A DNA stretch of 5,749 bases, taken from Caldifarciminota bacterium. Lineage in GTDB: Bacteria; Hydrothermota; Tepidihabitantia; Tepidihabitantales; Tepidihabitantaceae. The number at the start of each line of letters is the position of its first letter. Within the stretch, counting starts at the first letter, position 1. Positions 5,551 through 5,749 of this stretch are shown piece after piece. The DNA lies in contig DSBX01000257.1 of assembly GCA_011049385.1 (NCBI GenBank), positions 1 to 5,749 of the forward strand, written 5' to 3'. The notes under the pieces were generated by a model. It searched no databases, had not been told where the DNA came from, and saw only the letters and a program-made list of their open reading frames with translations. A program made the position numbers and the translations under genes.

Positions 5551-5555
5551 CCTCC
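5551..5555 (-). promoter_or_regulatory. Ribosome binding site fixing the GTG start of the peptidase
   Basis: On the minus strand GGAGG (5555-5551) lies five bases before GTG (5545-5543). This start gives a well-formed signal peptide with Arg2 and Lys8 ahead of the hydrophobic core, which supports it. Confidence 0.8.
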
Positions 5556-5584
5556 AGGGCTGATTATGCGCGCTCACGACAAAG

Positions 5585-5612
5585 ATTCTAGGCCGCCGCC
5601 CGGGCCGGTCAA
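5585..5612 (-). promoter_or_regulatory. Sigma-70-like promoter for the peptidase gene
   Basis: On the minus strand TTGACC (5612-5607, 5/6) is followed after 16 bp of pure G/C by TAGAAT (5590-5585, 5/6). Initiation would be near 5578, giving a leader of about 33 nt that includes the Shine-Dalgarno sequence. Confidence 0.65.
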
Positions 5613-5623
5613 CCTCCAAGACC

Positions 5624-5639
5624 AGCCCGGCGCCGGGCT
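5624..5639. promoter_or_regulatory. 16-bp perfect GC-rich palindrome upstream of the peptidase promoter
   Basis: AGCCCGGCGCCGGGCT is self-complementary over its full length and begins 12 bp upstream of the peptidase -35 box. It could be an operator or a cruciform/hairpin-forming site. GC-rich DNA makes such palindromes more likely by chance, and no T-run follows on either strand, so it is not a convincing terminator. Confidence 0.4.
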
Positions 5640-5646
5640 CGAATTT

Positions 5647-5689
5647 CGCCGGGGGCAATATTACCTTAAGGTAATACTGCCTCCCGGCG
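5647..5689. promoter_or_regulatory. 43-bp near-perfect inverted repeat with an 18-bp palindromic core
   Basis: The core TATTACCTTAAGGTAATA (5659-5676) is a perfect palindrome and AT-rich in GC-rich DNA. It is extended outward by arms 5647-5657 and 5678-5689, which pair over 11 bp with one extra base (T5682). One mismatch (A5658 opposite C5677) separates core and arms, giving 20 pairs in all. It lies about 35 bp upstream of the peptidase -35 box. A dimeric regulator site or a hairpin of a transcript entering from the right edge are both possible. No uridine tract follows on either strand. Confidence 0.55.
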
Positions 5690-5749
5690 GCCAAACGCCA
5701 TAACCGTATCGGCAAACGCCGCTTAAGTCACATCCGAATTTCCCCCCTC

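Larger units (their letters stand above)
5613..5749. other. Non-coding region upstream of the peptidase promoter, right edge
   Basis: No convincing coding frame is seen on either strand from 5613 to the edge. Besides the two palindromes it holds the direct repeat CGAATTTC at 5640-5647 and 5735-5742, AAACGCC at 5693-5699 and 5714-5720 (21 bp apart), and a second CTTAAG at 5722-5727 echoing the centre of the large palindrome (5665-5670). The last bases (5743-5749) are pyrimidine-only. A gene ending or starting just past the edge cannot be excluded. Confidence 0.5.

Noticed and set aside
4118..5563. A 481-codon open frame on the plus strand opposite the M23 peptidase, longer than the peptidase gene itself
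   Set aside because: Its product is rich in Arg, Pro, Gly and Asp with no recognisable motif. The minus strand has a promoter, a Shine-Dalgarno sequence, a signal peptide and complete M23 residues. Long antisense frames are expected at this GC content.
1..5749. CRISPR arrays, tRNA or rRNA genes, insertion sequences, phage genes or toxin-antitoxin pairs
   Set aside because: No regularly spaced repeats, cloverleaf-like sequences, transposase motifs or small paired genes were seen on either strand.

Overview
The window is a GC-rich bacterial chromosome segment with tightly packed genes. Six complete protein genes and one 3' gene fragment fill about 95% of it. All seven genes end in TGA, and four of the six visible starts are GTG or TTG. 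The rightmost protein carries a C-terminal domain like the type IX secretion (Por) sorting tails. That points to a Gram-negative lineage of the Bacteroidetes/Chlorobi/Fibrobacteres type or a related candidate phylum such as WOR-3. The thiamine genes are of the kind common in archaea and anaerobic or thermophilic bacteria. The taxonomic placement is inference.

Left part (1-2491): the end of a probable HD-domain hydrolase is followed by a three-gene run. This run is a His-type (sulfide-dependent) Thi4 thiazole synthase, a stand-alone ThiN thiamine-phosphate synthase overlapping it by 4 bp, and a YegS/DgkB-type lipid kinase 4 bp further on. Thi4 makes the thiazole half of thiamine, and ThiN joins it to the pyrimidine half in place of ThiE. 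The lipid kinase is probably only co-transcribed. No TPP riboswitch fits in the 44-base gap upstream of thi4.

Middle (2488-4182): two single genes each have a promoter-like sequence. A class I SAM-dependent methyltransferase has a near-consensus promoter (TTGACA, 17 bp, TATATT) whose predicted start is about 2 nt before the ATG, so its mRNA may be leaderless. A GNAT-like acetyltransferase with an unassigned C-terminal extension has a promoter whose transcript would begin with a perfect 8-bp hairpin that ends at the Shine-Dalgarno sequence.

Right part (4193-5749): a convergent minus-strand gene encodes an exported M23 metallopeptidase with all expected catalytic residues, a beta-rich middle region and a sorting-type tail. 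Its own promoter lies in a 204-bp non-coding region. That region also holds two perfect palindromes (16 and 18 bp), the second embedded in a 43-bp near-perfect inverted repeat, plus short direct repeats.

I see no clear new multi-gene system. The items most worth following up are the archaeal-style Thi4/ThiN pair, the possible leaderless promoter, the 5'-terminal hairpin before the GNAT gene, and the palindrome-rich region upstream of the peptidase.
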